Shown: positions 31,069-41,498, counted from the stretch's first letter. The stretch: DNA of 64,000 nt from Semisulcospira habei (GCA_036245525.1 BTPG01000004.1:52062258-52126257); one strand, 5' to 3'. The notes: generated by a model from the letters alone, not told the origin. Program-made: numbers and translations.

Positions 31069-31186
31069 ATGTCAGATTGTACAGAACGGGCTTTGCCTAT
31101 GAAAGTAGTGTGCCGTTATTCAGGGGAAAAAATTCAAATAGATTCGGTCTTCTGAAGATGACTTGTCGAGATGACTGATCTTTCCC

Positions 31187-31256
31187 CGGCAGAGATATAG
31201 AACCTCATGAGCCACTGCAACCTGCTGGGATTCATGAGGATCTATCCCTCTTGCAG
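31187..31256. mobile_element. Family A hairpin, decayed tip
   Basis: GCAGAGATATAGAACCTCAT against ATGAGGATCTATCCCTCTTG. Confidence 0.72.
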
Positions 31257-31656
31257 ATAGAAATTGTTTGTATAAAGCTGTGAGTGTTGTGGCAGATGTG
31301 GCATGTCGGGAATATGACGGGGAACAAGAGTCCCGTGTCACGTGTCAGCAGCCTTCAAGTCTGGGTAACGTCACTGTCACGTGGTGATGGCCCACGTACT
31401 TACTTCCCCTGTCTGCCACAATACCACCCCTTTGTTGTGACGCGCTACGGTTATGCAAGGACACACGAAAAGAGTCGAAGCCTTTCCTTTCTCTTTTTAG
31501 ACGGGCAGAACAATTAGAAAAAGGCCGGACAGGAAGTGAAGAAGGATAACGGACGTGAACTCTGGAAGCGTGACGGAGGTGAAATTAACGTTTACGCCAC
31601 GACAAAATGAGCAAACACCTTCCAGCAGTGCAAAAAGGGTAATAATGTTTCGCTTC
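31257..31656. other. No gene seen
   Basis: A 77-aa ORF has no known motif. Confidence 0.35.
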
Positions 31657-31734
31657 ACACTGGCTGTCTCCCTCGATTCCCTACCGCTGGTATTTTTCGC
31701 ATTGGGTATCTAATCGAAGGAGACAACCAGTGTG
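31657..31734. mobile_element. Family H hairpin, loop replaced
   Basis: CACTGGCTGTCTCCCTCGAT and AATCGAAGGAGACAACCAGTG are paired outer arms. The tip carries TTTTTCGCATTGGGTA, which resembles a family C terminus. Confidence 0.7.
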
Positions 31735-31770
31735 GCATCACTTTTACGCCCGTCGCCTGTTCACGCAATG

Positions 31771-31975
31771 AGAGCATTACTTACTTACGCCTGTCACCCC
31801 TCCCATGGTATAGGCTGTCGACGAGAGACCTCCAGCGACTCCTGTCCTGTGCTTCTCCTTCGATTTTACTCCAGGTGGTTCCCAGTCTCTTGATGTCTGC
31901 TTGGAGGTCTCGACGTCAGGTGTTTCTCGGCCTGCCTCTTTTCCTCTTTCCCTGGGGGTTCCATGACAATGACTG
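31771..31975 (-). pseudogene. LINE reverse-transcriptase C-terminus, broken
   Basis: The minus strand encodes RKRGRPRNT-stop-RRDLQADIKRLGTTW..DRSRWRSLVDSLYHGRGD, the familiar C-terminal end of Jockey/CR1-group LINEs. A stop replaces the Trp expected in NTWRRDL. TACTTACTTACG at 31775 may be its 3' tail. Confidence 0.75.
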
Positions 31976-32463
31976 CCTAGTGATACTGGAAACTGGCTTT
32001 CAATGAGAGCATGGATGATATAATATGCTCATCGCAACAAGTCAGGCAACGCTTGTGGAAAATATTGTTCCGTGAAGGCGTGCTGGCTTATAACGGATTA
32101 AAATTGGCATTCCTCATGGCTGCAGACTTTAGTCTTGCACGTACACATGCCATTTTCCCATTTTCTTTTCTTTAATGTATTGGCGATTGTGGTCGACCGC
32201 CAAATGTTCCTTCACTGAACGTATTTTTTGCTCTTTTTTTCATGCCGCCCAGTGACGTTCCTGAGACGCACTTTGAAGAATGTCTGTTTTACAAGTATAT
32301 CCACACAGCTTGACTAGACGACGATGCAGTTTGGCTGATTTAAGTTGACACATTTGGAAACTACACCCCATTAGAAAATTGTGTTTAAGGCGGTAGGTGT
32401 TTCTTCACCTTTTGTGATTATAGGCCACACGGGCTACGCAGCACTGGCGTAGCCCGTCATATC
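31976..32463. other. No gene; one short hairpin at 32429-32456
   Basis: ACGGGCTACGC and GCGTAGCCCGT pair around AGCACTG. No other features seen. Confidence 0.45.
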
Positions 32464-32467
32464 TTAA

Positions 32468-32676
32468 CTCATTGTGCCCGAGGTACGAAATACCCACATT
32501 TTGGAGTTATCCCCTGAGGACTGCATTACAATTCAGGAGACAGATCCACCATGATAGTTCAAGGGTGGTGGCAGAATAGCTTGGCGACTATAGGCGCCAA
32601 GCTATTCTGCCATCACCCTTGAACTATCATGCAGGTCGAGTCATATCTTGCTGTGGTGTGTCGCGGGCAGAATGAG
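32468..32676. mobile_element. Family B TTAA MITE, intact, covariant
   Basis: TTAA at 32464-32467 and 32677-32680. GGTGGCAGAATAG/CTATTCTGCCATC has C to G and G to C relative to other B copies, keeping the pair. Confidence 0.9.
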
Positions 32677-32751
32677 TTAACCTACCGGCAATACGGAGTG
32701 TGTAGTCAAACTGCTTGCTGGTCACAAAGCAAGGAGTACAATGAAATATTG

Positions 32752-32800
32752 CCGCAAAAGGTCATCGGTATGACGTCAGCCTTTGCAGAACGTGTTCTGT
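32752..32800. repeat. Family C left half-arm
   Basis: GCCGCAAAAGGTCATCGGTA and TGACGTCAGCCTTTGCAG. Confidence 0.6.
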
Positions 32801-33144
32801 GTCTGACGCAGCCCTTATCTGCGCTGCTCTCAGTCGTCCTCGTCCGAGGGAGGTCCTATTGCTTGAAACAGATGCACGCTGGGCAAGAAACAGTATGGGC
32901 ATGTTCAGTCGTGATTAGTCGGTGGATCGGTGTTTTAAGCCCTTGGCTCCGAGCAACACAACAGATATCCTAGGACACGGATTTCTTCGCTGCGAAAAGA
33001 GAATCAAGGGATTAGGAGGGAAATGGGTGGGGGCACTGGAACTCGCTTTGACTGCCATTTAATAGTCCCCCGTCTGGTGCACAGTTTGAATAACAAGAAG
33101 TTCGGTCGTTGTTGCGCAGGGGCGGATCAGTTACCTCGATGGGA
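32801..33144. other. No gene seen
   Basis: Short chance ORFs only. Confidence 0.35.
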
Positions 33145-33151
33145 GGTGTGT

Positions 33152-33182
<31 letters not shown>

Positions 33183-33520
33183 GTAGGGGGTCCAACTTTG
33201 TATTTGGGACCTTCAGTTGAACCAGACACAAAAGGCCTACCCGACGCGCTAAACTTTCTTCCAGTCGCCGGGGGGGGGGGGGGGAGGTGGGGGTGGTGGG
33301 AGGGGGGGTGGTATAGGAAGAAGGAGTGTGTGTGTCAACACTCTCGCCTCTCACTAAAATATCAAACAAAGGGGTGGGGGGGGGGGGGAGTTAGCGTGTG
33401 TGTGTGTGTGTGGGAACTCGCCCAAAAAATCAAATAGGGACGGAGGGTTCCAAACACCCGAAAAAGAGACTTTGTTATAGCATTTTAAACAATTTTTGGC
33501 CGGGGGGGGGGGGGGTGTGT
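33145..33520. repeat. Cluster of four long G-tracts
   Basis: G-runs at about 33166, 33270, 33371 and 33501, spaced roughly 100-130 bp. Two are adjacent to GT repeats. Confidence 0.85.
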
Positions 33521-33646
33521 TCCGAAACCCCTAGGATCCCCCTAGATCCGTCTCTGTCGCGGTTGTTGTTGTTGCTGCTGCTGATATTGTTGTTGAAACT
33601 TCCTGTTGACCGAAGAAAAAGAGCTTTGAACGGAACTAAAACTTAA

Positions 33647-33851
33647 CTCATTCTACTCTGACACACTGAAATTGCAGACAGGTCGACCATGATAGTTGAA
33701 GGGTGGTGCCAGAACAGCTTGGCGCCTTAGGCGCCAAGCTGTTCTGGCACCACCCTTCAACTATCAAGATCAATCCGTCACTTGAATTGTAAAATGCTGT
33801 CTTCAGAGAACACCACCGAAATCTGGATGCTGGACCTTAGGGCCCAATGAG
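33647..33851. mobile_element. Family B TTAA MITE, doubly covariant
   Basis: TTAA at 33643-33646 and 33852-33855. AGTTGAAGGG/CCCTTCAACT and AGAACAGC/GCTGTTCT each differ from the usual B sequence in both arms. Confidence 0.92.
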
Positions 33852-33855
33852 TTAA

Positions 33856-34061
33856 CTCATTCTACCCCAACACCGAAATCACCAAATTTTGCCGTTGTTC
33901 TCTGAAGACTGCATTGCAATGCAGGACACAGATCGACCATGATAGTTCAAGGGTGATGCCAGAATAGCTTGGCGCCCATAGGCGCCAAGCTATTCTGGCA
34001 TCACCCTTGAACTATCATGGTCGATCCTTATCTTGCTGTGGTGTGTCTGGGGTAGAATGAG
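33856..34061. mobile_element. Family B TTAA MITE, abutting the previous one
   Basis: Shares the TTAA at 33852-33855 with its neighbour and ends at TTAA 34062-34065. 206 bp, ends CTCATTCTACCCCA and TGGGGTAGAATGAG. Confidence 0.93.
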
Positions 34062-34237
34062 TTAAACGCACAGAACTGAAGCCCGAACTGTCCTGCACTG
34101 ATTGATGAACTGATTCAACTGGATAACACTGCAGTAATCGAGATGCGAATGAGTTTGAGTCATCGAATGCGCGTTAGCAAGTCTGTCGTAGCGAAAAGTC
34201 GAAGTTGGGCTCTGTTAATTTAGCGACCATCATCCGT

Positions 34238-34308
34238 CTGAAAGAGACATAGATTCTCATGAGCCCCCGCAGTTGCGGGGGCTCATGAGAATCTATGCTC
34301 TTGCTGGC
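34238..34308. mobile_element. Family A hairpin
   Basis: TGAAAGAGACATAGATTCTC against GAGAATCTATGCTCTTGC; tip CCCCCGC AGTT GCGGGGG. Confidence 0.85.
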
Positions 34309-34535
34309 TAAGGTTACACGGTTTTAGTTTTTTCGTCGTGGAGATGACTGTCTTCCATGCTGGCGATATCGTCGGGAAGATAACAGACCAAATTCCGCAA
34401 GTCACATGCACTAGTCCTGCAGCTGACAGTCAAAGCCTCTACCACCTCCCCCCCCACCTCCCCCCACCTCCCCCGCTCCATCGTTTTCCCATGCTACCCC
34501 TCTCCCTTCCTCTTCCCCTCCCCGCCCCCTCCCCA

Positions 34536-34536
<1 letters not shown>
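34309..34536. other. No gene; C-rich tract from 34450
   Basis: A Pro-rich ORF results from the C-rich tract. Confidence 0.4.

Positions 34537-34615
<79 letters not shown>
34537..34615. repeat. (CA)n microsatellite, left of the hAT element
   Basis: About 39 CA units ending directly at the CAGGG terminus. The array continues at 38959 beyond the transposon. Confidence 0.97.
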
Positions 34616-34616
<1 letters not shown>

Positions 34617-34872
34617 AGGGCCGGACCTGGGAAAAGTCGATGGGGGGGTTACAGATTCAGTAAAAAGCGAAGGCGCCGAGCCTTCTAGGGGGGTCCGGGG
34701 GCATGCCCCCCCGGATTTTTTTTTTTCAAGGATGCAAAATGGTGCAATCTGGTGCAATCTGAGCCTTGAAAAAGCCATTTGTGATGGTCTGGGGACTTTG
34801 AGCTTTTTGAACAATCGAACTGACAAACTCTGGGGTACAAAAATTATCACCTGCCCCTCCCTTAAAAAAAAC

Positions 34873-34883
34873 ACCCACACCCA

Positions 34884-34917
<34 letters not shown>
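34873..34917. repeat. (CA)n microsatellite within the hAT element
   Basis: CCCACA units grading into CA units, in the 3' untranslated part of the transposase gene. Confidence 0.95.
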
Positions 34918-34921
<4 letters not shown>

Positions 34922-35031
34922 TGTATTTATCAACAGAGATGTTTTGTATACTATTATTATTCACTACTTTTCGTTGATCGTTAACGGTATAAAGCTTTAC
35001 CTTGTAGTTTATGAACATCAGGGCCCTGCTT

Positions 35032-37250
35032 TCACTTCAGTTCAGTCTTGCTCGGCACTAGGTTCCTCGGCATTAGTACCATTTGTGAATTGTATCTTCT
35101 GGCAAAACAGTTCACTGCCTCTTTGAAGTCAATATCAACATCCCTGTGCACTTTTAGTAAAGCAAGTGCATTGAGTCTCTGTTGCCCCATTGTAGAGCGC
35201 AGGTAGTTTTTCAGGTTGCGCAACTGACTGTTTGAACGCTCACACTCGGCAGTAGTGACAGGCAGGGTGCAAAGGTTCTTTAGCATGATGAACAGGTTGG
35301 GATAAAAATCCCTGTCACAGTGTTTCAGTGCTTCTGATGCCGTGGATGGGATGATAGCTGTCGCATTCTCAGCAGCACTTCGCCATTTGCAAACCCACCG
35401 TTGGTATTCTGCATCAAGGGTAGCGTTGTCTGGTAGGTCAGACTCCCACAACATTGCCAGTGTCTTCACCCCTTCTGGAACCTGCATGAAACCATCCTGG
35501 TTGTCTATTAAAGTGCTTGGCACCAGACAGAGACCATCAACTGCTAGGTCAGCATTTTTGAACCTCGAGTCCAATTCGGTTGACAGGTGTTCCAAGAAAG
35601 GAATGGCAATGCTAATCTTGAAATATTCTTCTGGAGTGGCCGCAGGTTGGTTGTCACGGAGAGTCTGGCGGGATGCTTGACGAGGAACAACAACATCAGT
35701 TGTCAAAGCATTTGCCATTTTGCTGACTTCACCAAACCAGGCAACGAACGCTGTGTCGACATCTCTTCTAATAGAAGACATGCAGTTACTGACCTCTTTG
35801 ATTTCCCTGTAGGCATCGACAACATCTTTTGTTCTTTTCTGGAGCTTCACTGTCAAGGGTTTTAAGTAACGCAAACAATTGCGGACGACAACGAATGCAA
35901 CGAGGAAAACACTGCTGCTCAAGGTGTGGAGAAAGCCAGTTGCCTTGGTCAATGTCTCACTGTCCCAATTGTCACTGTCTTCACACATTTGTCCCAAACA
36001 GTCGTGAACAACCAGGAAGAGAGATGTGTAAACCTCCAGTGCTTCATGTTTTTCTACCCATCTTGTTCTGCACAGATCAACAAGCTTTGTCTTTGTCGTG
36101 TCAGGCTGAGATGCTTCGATGGTATCTTCAAGTTTTCGTTGTCTCTTTGGAGAGTTTGAGAAAAACAGTGACAGTTCCCTCAGTGCTCCCATCATGTTCT
36201 TCACTGCAGGCAAGCCGCATGCTTTTACAATGCAGAGACTCAAGCTATGGTAAGCACAGTGAAAGTACAGTGCTTTGTTGTTCCTTGCTTGAAAACGTGC
36301 CTGCACTCCTTTACACTTTCCTGCCATGTTTGCGGCCCCGTCATAACCTTGTCCTCTAACATTGTTGAAATCAAGCCCCCACAAGCCCAGACACTCAACA
36401 ATCTTGTTGTAAAGTGTTTCACCTGTGGTATCTCTGCACTGGACAAAAGCCAGGAACTCTTCACGAACTTTCAGACTTCCATCGACGAATCTCAATATAA
36501 TTGAAAGTTGTTCCCAGTTTGAGCTGTCTGTGACTTCGTCAGCAAGCACGGTAAACTGTTTTGCTGCAATAATTTCTGCAAGAATCTTGTTGCGGATCTG
36601 ATCACCAAGAACCTCTATCAGTCTGTTTTGTGTACTTTTTGAAATGTATGTGGCCTTCTTATCGCATGTATCTAGATGTTTCCGGAGAGTTTCATCTCCT
36701 GCATTGATGCACGGGCATTGAAAAGGGCATTGAAATTGCTTCTGTTCTCACTCTGAAGAATGCCATCATCACAGTTGCCCCTCAGAGCTAACCCCTGTCT
36801 TCCACACACTTCAACAATCCTGAAGAGGCTTGTCAGAACTTGTCGATTTGCAGCGATGTTTTCTGCATTTTTCTGATTGATTTCACTGGCGATGCTCTGC
36901 TCTGGTTTATCCATGATTGTCAAAAACTGCTCTCCATTTGCCATTGCATCTTTGTGGTATTGTAATAACGAGTGCTTTTTGATCTGATCACAGGCTTTAT
37001 TCCAGTTCTTGCATGGCGTCTTCACAAACTTGCCCAGGTTTTCAGTAGACTTTGCAAATAATAGGCAATACTTGCAGTAAGCCCCATCCTCGAAAGGAGA
37101 ATACACAAGCCAGGAGTACTTTTGCAACCACTCATGCTGAAATTTTCGGTTCTTGTTGTTTATCACTGTTGTTGGAAACTGAAAACCAGGTGATGGTCTC
37201 CAGTGTTGCCTTAGAAGATGCTCCTTGTCACGGCTTGTCACGGAATTATC
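35032..37250 (-). CDS. hAT-family transposase-like protein (ZMYM1-like, TTF zinc finger), main exon with one frameshift
   Basis: Predicted DNA transposase. The open frame enters at 37250, after a TTGCTTTTAG splice-acceptor-like sequence. The first segment (about 190 aa) holds a TTF-type finger region (FQHEWLQKYSWLVYS then CKYC) followed by a DUF4371-like stretch. The second segment (505 aa) has LADEVTDSSN, RGQGYDGAANMAGK, RTRWVEKHEAL and the C-terminal dimerisation region with TTAECERSNSQLRNLKNYLR. Segments are in different frames. The second frame continues upstream through AGDETLRKHLDTCDKKATYIS, so a single-base indel near 36722, beside a four-base homopolymer, explains the break. It could be a real mutation or a sequencing error. 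No other disabling change was seen. ZMYM1-type host genes descend from such elements, but the terminal repeats argue for a transposon here. Confidence 0.88.
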
Positions 37251-37261
37251 CTAAAAGCAAC

Positions 37262-38200
37262 AACAAAAATGTAAAATAAAATAGAACCGTCTTTTCAACA
37301 TCTTATATATGATTATGCACTGCAGGTGTTAACACGTCTACTACAATTTTATAATAATAATTTAATATAAAAAACAGTGGTTTTCTGATTAGTTCTTAGC
37401 TTATTTTTAATTTCATCAACAAAAGGCCTAAGGGTGAATAATCTTATTTTGTAGCACGCTGTTCACAGGCATAGGAACTGTTAACAAATTTGCTGATTTT
37501 CAGCAGTTGGCAAAATTTCAGCACATTTTTATTTTCCATTTTATTATGTGAAAAAGGCAGTGGTTGGGATGCCGTCATGATGGCTTCTTGTCGTTCCAAA
37601 AACCGAAGTCGTCATGACGGTTTCGCACCCGGAAAGGCTATGTTGCCGTCACAATTGATGGCGACGCTGTCAAAGTGGTGTCAGATAGGCTATGGTTTCC
37701 ATAGTCAGCCATCAAGACGGTTCTGTTCTGCTCTCCGAAGAGATTTACGTCACAATACATAGCTAGTAAGCTGCACTAGTGAAAACGATACCTTATAACT
37801 TAGCCCTTGGTTTTGTTATTGAAAACGATATTTTGCCGTCCAAAGATTTTTTTTATAAATATAAAAGCAATATTGATCATTGATGCCGATATCTTTATTC
37901 TTTAAATTGACATTTTTAAAGTTATATATCATAATACTTTGTGAAATAAATTTTAGGCTATGCATTACTTTAATTGTTACCTGTTTTGGTATTTTAATAA
38001 GTGGGGCTGTTTTATATCTATGATATTCATTATATGCAGCTAGTATCAGCTCCTACAGCATAGGCTACACTCACAGGAAGGAAGTACCGGCGCCATCGCC
38101 ACGTGCTCATTTGAATCGAATTCGGAATGGGTGAATTTTACCTAGTTCTACTGACTACATTTCTTTTATGAGACAAAATTGGATTTAAAAATGTACCCAC
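37262..38200 (-). other. Probable intron(s) of the hAT gene
   Basis: No long ORF. Joining the exon-1 candidate directly to 37250 would create a stop, so a small middle exon or a different acceptor is probably hidden here. ATGATGGCTTC...ATGACGG repeats near 37575-37620 are unexplained. Confidence 0.45.
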
Positions 38201-38279
38201 CTTCTGAAATGGAGCTTGATGAAAACCAGCATGACAGTCGCCTACTGCCATCAGCATCTGTTTTTTTCAGTTTCGGCAT
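38201..38279 (-). CDS. Candidate first coding exon of the hAT gene
   Basis: ATG at 38279 opens 26 codons (MPKLKKTDADG then RRLSCWFSSS) ending in a splice donor AG|GTGGGT at 38200. A short basic N-terminus with an aromatic-Ser motif before the TTF finger is common in ZMYM1-like proteins. The downstream phase does not fit the next open frame directly. Confidence 0.5.
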
Positions 38280-38432
38280 TTTCGAGGAGACAGCAAAAGT
38301 GAAGTGTTACCAAAGAAAATAGATCTAGATTTAAACTTCCCCCCACAAACCTTAATGACGTCAGACGTCTTTTCACTGATCTTTCTCGGAAAGACATGCA
38401 CTGAAGGAAAGCAACTCTTTTGGGTACCTGGT

Positions 38433-38741
38433 CGATTCAACGGAAATCCATTTCAACGATGTTTTTGGACGATTCAACGATGGTCGTTTCAACGGATGTT
38501 CGTTACAACGAATTATCATAATTATCAACTTAGCGTCTTAATTAATCTTTCTTAAAAAGTCGTTTTTGGGGGATTAGGGCTGTATCAAGGTGAAGGCGCT
38601 GGAAGAGGCTTGTGGCCAGAACAAGAAAATATGGCTGCATTTACTAATTTAGGGTTAGGGGTTGGGTTACTTGGTTGTTTCAACGGGAAAACGTTTTGGA
38701 CGTTTAAACGGATCCCTTGAAATGGATTTCCGTTGAATTGT
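38433..38741. mobile_element. MITE Q nested in the hAT element
   Basis: ATTCAACGGAAATCCATTTCAA (38435-38456) is inverted at 38716-38738. Inside, TTCAACG or TTTCAACG recurs in direct and variant form (near 38471, 38487 and 38676), like subterminal transposase-binding repeats. About 310 bp, no coding capacity. Confidence 0.65.
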
Positions 38742-38856
38742 CTATAAATAACTCTTTGTGCCTTGGATCAAAAGTGACTAAAAACTGCAATGTTTTAAAA
38801 ACAATAAAAAAAAATAATAAAACTTTGGAACTCCCTTTGCATAAAAAAAATTCACT

Positions 38857-38859
<3 letters not shown>

Positions 38860-38904
<45 letters not shown>
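38860..38904. repeat. Poly-T tract in the hAT element
   Basis: An unbroken run of about 43 T, 5' of the gene and close to the right terminus. Confidence 0.95.
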
Positions 38905-38907
<3 letters not shown>

Positions 38908-38955
38908 TTGGGAGGGGGGGTTCCGGAACCCAGGTAACCCCCCCTGGGTCCGGCC

Positions 38956-38958
<3 letters not shown>

Positions 38959-38990
<32 letters not shown>
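38959..38990. repeat. (CA)n microsatellite, right of the hAT element
   Basis: Continuation of the array interrupted at 34615. Confidence 0.95.
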
Positions 38991-38993
<3 letters not shown>

Positions 38994-39450
38994 ACCTGTC
39001 TTTTTTGTGCAAATAATTTATCCATGGAGGAAAAACTATAATCTCCTATGACAACCACTCTGCTGGTGAATTTACATACAGCCAAGAAAATCTTCTGGTG
39101 ATAGTAACTATATTTTTTACAAAATCCAGCGCTCCAGTGCCAATAATATTGTTAGCACCTCCGTTTTGCTAGCACCCATTGGGCGCGTGTGTTGTTTTTT
39201 GTGGTGATGCTTTTTGTTTTTGTTTTGTTCTGGTGTTGCTTTGTTTTCAACAGTAAGTGGTGTGACCAAACACACTTATCTGATCGTACATTGTACTGAC
39301 ACTTACGCTTAAAGTGTACCCAGCTTCACTGCCCAAATATCGCGAGACCGGAGCCGAGCAAACGGACTTGCTTGGTGCTACTGCACTCTCCACAGTCAAG
39401 CATCGAAAAGGCGGAACTAATCCTCAACAAATCTGCCAACCAAATCCATC
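38991..39450. other. No gene seen
   Basis: AT-rich sequence; TTTTGTTTTTG runs near 39215. Confidence 0.35.
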
Positions 39451-39519
39451 TCCAAAAGGCATAGATCCTCATGAGCCCCCGCGATAGCGGGGTCTCATGA
39501 GGATCTATGTTTCTTGCTG
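39451..39519. mobile_element. Family A hairpin
   Basis: CCAAAAGGCATAGATCCTCA against TGAGGATCTATGTTTCTTG; loop region GATA. Confidence 0.83.
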
Positions 39520-40021
39520 ACGTCATTTACGCCTGTGTCCCGCAAGCCGATGACGTCATGGGGCGTAAAGAGGGGTAGTAACTCCGGTAGTAATTTCAGT
39601 TGGGTGTTCTTGGACTGAATACTAATTCCTCCGGCAAATTAAAATTCTAACGGAGACTGACAGCCTCATCAGTGCGACCCGCACAAAACGGTACTGGAAA
39701 CATGCCCCCGTGAAGGCTAAAAACGGTACGTCCATTATTGGGAAAATCGTGATTTTCATAGTGTTACAATGAATATCTCGCTGTTCCCAGAAAGTGACTT
39801 GCTGTCTTCGTCCTTCACTAGGTTGACTGATTGCGCTCTGAGAGAGAAACAGGTTTTGTTGCGGCGGTGATGACGCTTTTATTTCAAGACACAGATGTAA
39901 ATGTCAAGTGGGCCTCAGTGTCTGATGTGTACTTATGACGATATCATGATTCGTCCAGGACACTTAACTAAACGGACACGTCTTCTGCGTGTATTGTTCT
40001 GTGACGCAGCACATACCATGT
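39520..40021. other. No gene seen
   Basis: Nothing recognised. Confidence 0.35.
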
Positions 40022-40088
40022 ATACTGACGAGCAAAAAAGTGTTTCCGACGATTCCAAAAATGTCGCATTTCTTTTGCTCGTCAGTAG
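40022..40088. mobile_element. Family I hairpin, internally deleted
   Basis: ATACTGACGAGCAAAA and TTTTGCTCGTCAGTA are perfect outer arms. The inner left arm (AATGCGACA) is missing, while ATGTCGCATT is kept on the right. Confidence 0.78.
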
Positions 40089-40091
40089 GTC

Positions 40092-40790
40092 ACCCGACGA
40101 AGAAAGAAACACGTTTAAAAAAGACAGTTGCTACTCAATTTATCAATATTTAATTTACATTTTCGAAGTAGACAAACACACAAGGCCGCTTAACCTCTTC
40201 ACACTGGCAAGATAAGTCAGTAACGAACTGTATAATTGTTTGTCGATTTTGAAAATGGTTTTATATTAAATATAACTGATAAATATAACTTGTGGCGTTC
40301 CGTGGCGCAGCGGTAAAAGTGCCTGCCGCCAATGCTAGAGGTGAGAGGTTCGATACCCGGTTTCGGCGTCGGACTTTTCTCCTCTATTAAGTGTCACCGT
40401 TAATCCGGGCGGACCGTCGGGGGTTCTTTCTCCGGTTACTCCGGCTCTTCCTCCCCCACGACTTTGGTATCAATTTCAGCCCACTTCATCAAACTTCAAA
40501 TATAAACGATTTGAATTTCCAACACTTCAGTAGCTCGCTTGAGCTTGCACTTGCACCACGTGAATGTTCTGTGTTTATGTACAGCGTGTGAGTGAATGCG
40601 CGTGATTCACGTTAGCATTGTGTGTTTGGTTCAGTTCGCGGCGGCGTTTTGAGCCGATTTTTATTTGGGATAAAGCGCCTATTTGATTTATTTGATTAAA
40701 TATATTGTGTTGTAACTGTCTTTTCTAGGCGTGTTTCTTTCTTCGCGTTGGTTACAGCACTGCAATCACCTTTTTGGTTTGGATTTTATT
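40092..40790. repeat. Family K inverted repeat with a SINE inside
   Basis: Left arm at 40094-40155 (AAGAAAGAAACACG, AAAAGACAGTT). Right arm at 40705-40745 (TTGTAACTGTCTTTTCTAGG, CGTGTTTCTTTC), then ACCTTTTTGGTTTGGATT as in the other K copies. A family S SINE lies in the loop. Confidence 0.65.
40291..40700 (+). mobile_element. Family S SINE, subfamily 2
   Basis: GTTCCGTGGCGCAGCGGTAA head, B box GAGGTTCGATACCC, body CAGTAGCTCGCTTGAGCTTG, and a TATTTGATTTATTTGATT tail in place of ATT repeats. Confidence 0.88.
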
Positions 40791-40883
40791 TTGACACCCC
40801 AGACCCGCATAATATACTGTGCACCAGTCGGTATGCTAATCAGACAACAAAAACAGCGACGCAGGTCTGGTTCTTCGGCTTAA

Positions 40884-41092
40884 CCCATTTAATCCCACGG
40901 TCGCATTGCCCAGATTTTAGAAGTGTTACCTAACGACCATGTACCAGTTGCAGGAGATGGATTGACCATGATAATTCAAGGGCAGTGCCAGATTAGCTTG
41001 GCGCCCGAAGGCGTCAAGCTAATCTGGCACTACCCTTGAATTATCATGGTCAATCGATCTCCTGCGCTAGGGCGTCGGGGCTTAATGGGCTA
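40884..41092. mobile_element. Family B MITE, AATTCAAGGGCAG subfamily
   Basis: TTAA at 40880-40883; the right TTAA is lost. Hairpin 40963-41053 with GGCGCC CGAA GGCGTC tip. Confidence 0.86.
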
Positions 41093-41498
41093 TTTATATT
41101 GTCAAACGCTTTAGGAAGGCAGTGCAAATAGTTGCAAATCACGCATTGCAGAATTGGTTTTGAGAAACCACCATTTTTGCAAGAAATAAAGTGATATTAA
41201 AAGGCTTGCGCCGCTCTCTCTCAAGTGAAGTCTTGAAGAGTACAGAGTGTCACCTGTCACTAAAGACCTCCATGGCTACACCTTTAATGATCTTATACTG
41301 TACTAGATAAGTGACAATCAGTGACACATACGTCTAGACACTAGAGGACTTGACCGCAGACAAAAGAGATATTCTCTGTGGTCTCAGTGCATTTTACCGC
41401 TCCTAGTACAGAAATTGTCTTTTCTCGCTCAGATTTCCCCCAATCATCGACTGCGCGTTCGGCTTTGTGGTTTGAGGATCACAGATGAAAAGAAGACA
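41093..41498. other. No gene seen
   Basis: Nothing recognised. Confidence 0.35.

Larger units (their letters stand above)
34616..38958 (-). mobile_element. Complete-looking hAT-type DNA transposon, 4.34 kb
   Basis: Starts CAGGGCCGGACCTGGG and ends CCTGGGTCCGGCCCTG, terminal inverted repeats with a perfect CAGGGCCGGACC core. A GGGGGGTTAC block recurs near both ends. A subterminal palindrome GGGGGCATGCCCCC lies at 34698. Both outer flanks are CA repeat, so an 8-bp hAT target duplication would be CACACACA-like and cannot be told from the array. Inside are a transposase-type gene (minus strand), an exon-1 candidate and a nested MITE. CAGGG-type ends, together with the TTF-finger/hAT protein, support hAT assignment. 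Confidence 0.85.

Noticed and set aside
35342..36359. Plus-strand ORFs opposite the hAT gene
   Set aside because: Shadows of the minus-strand coding frame.
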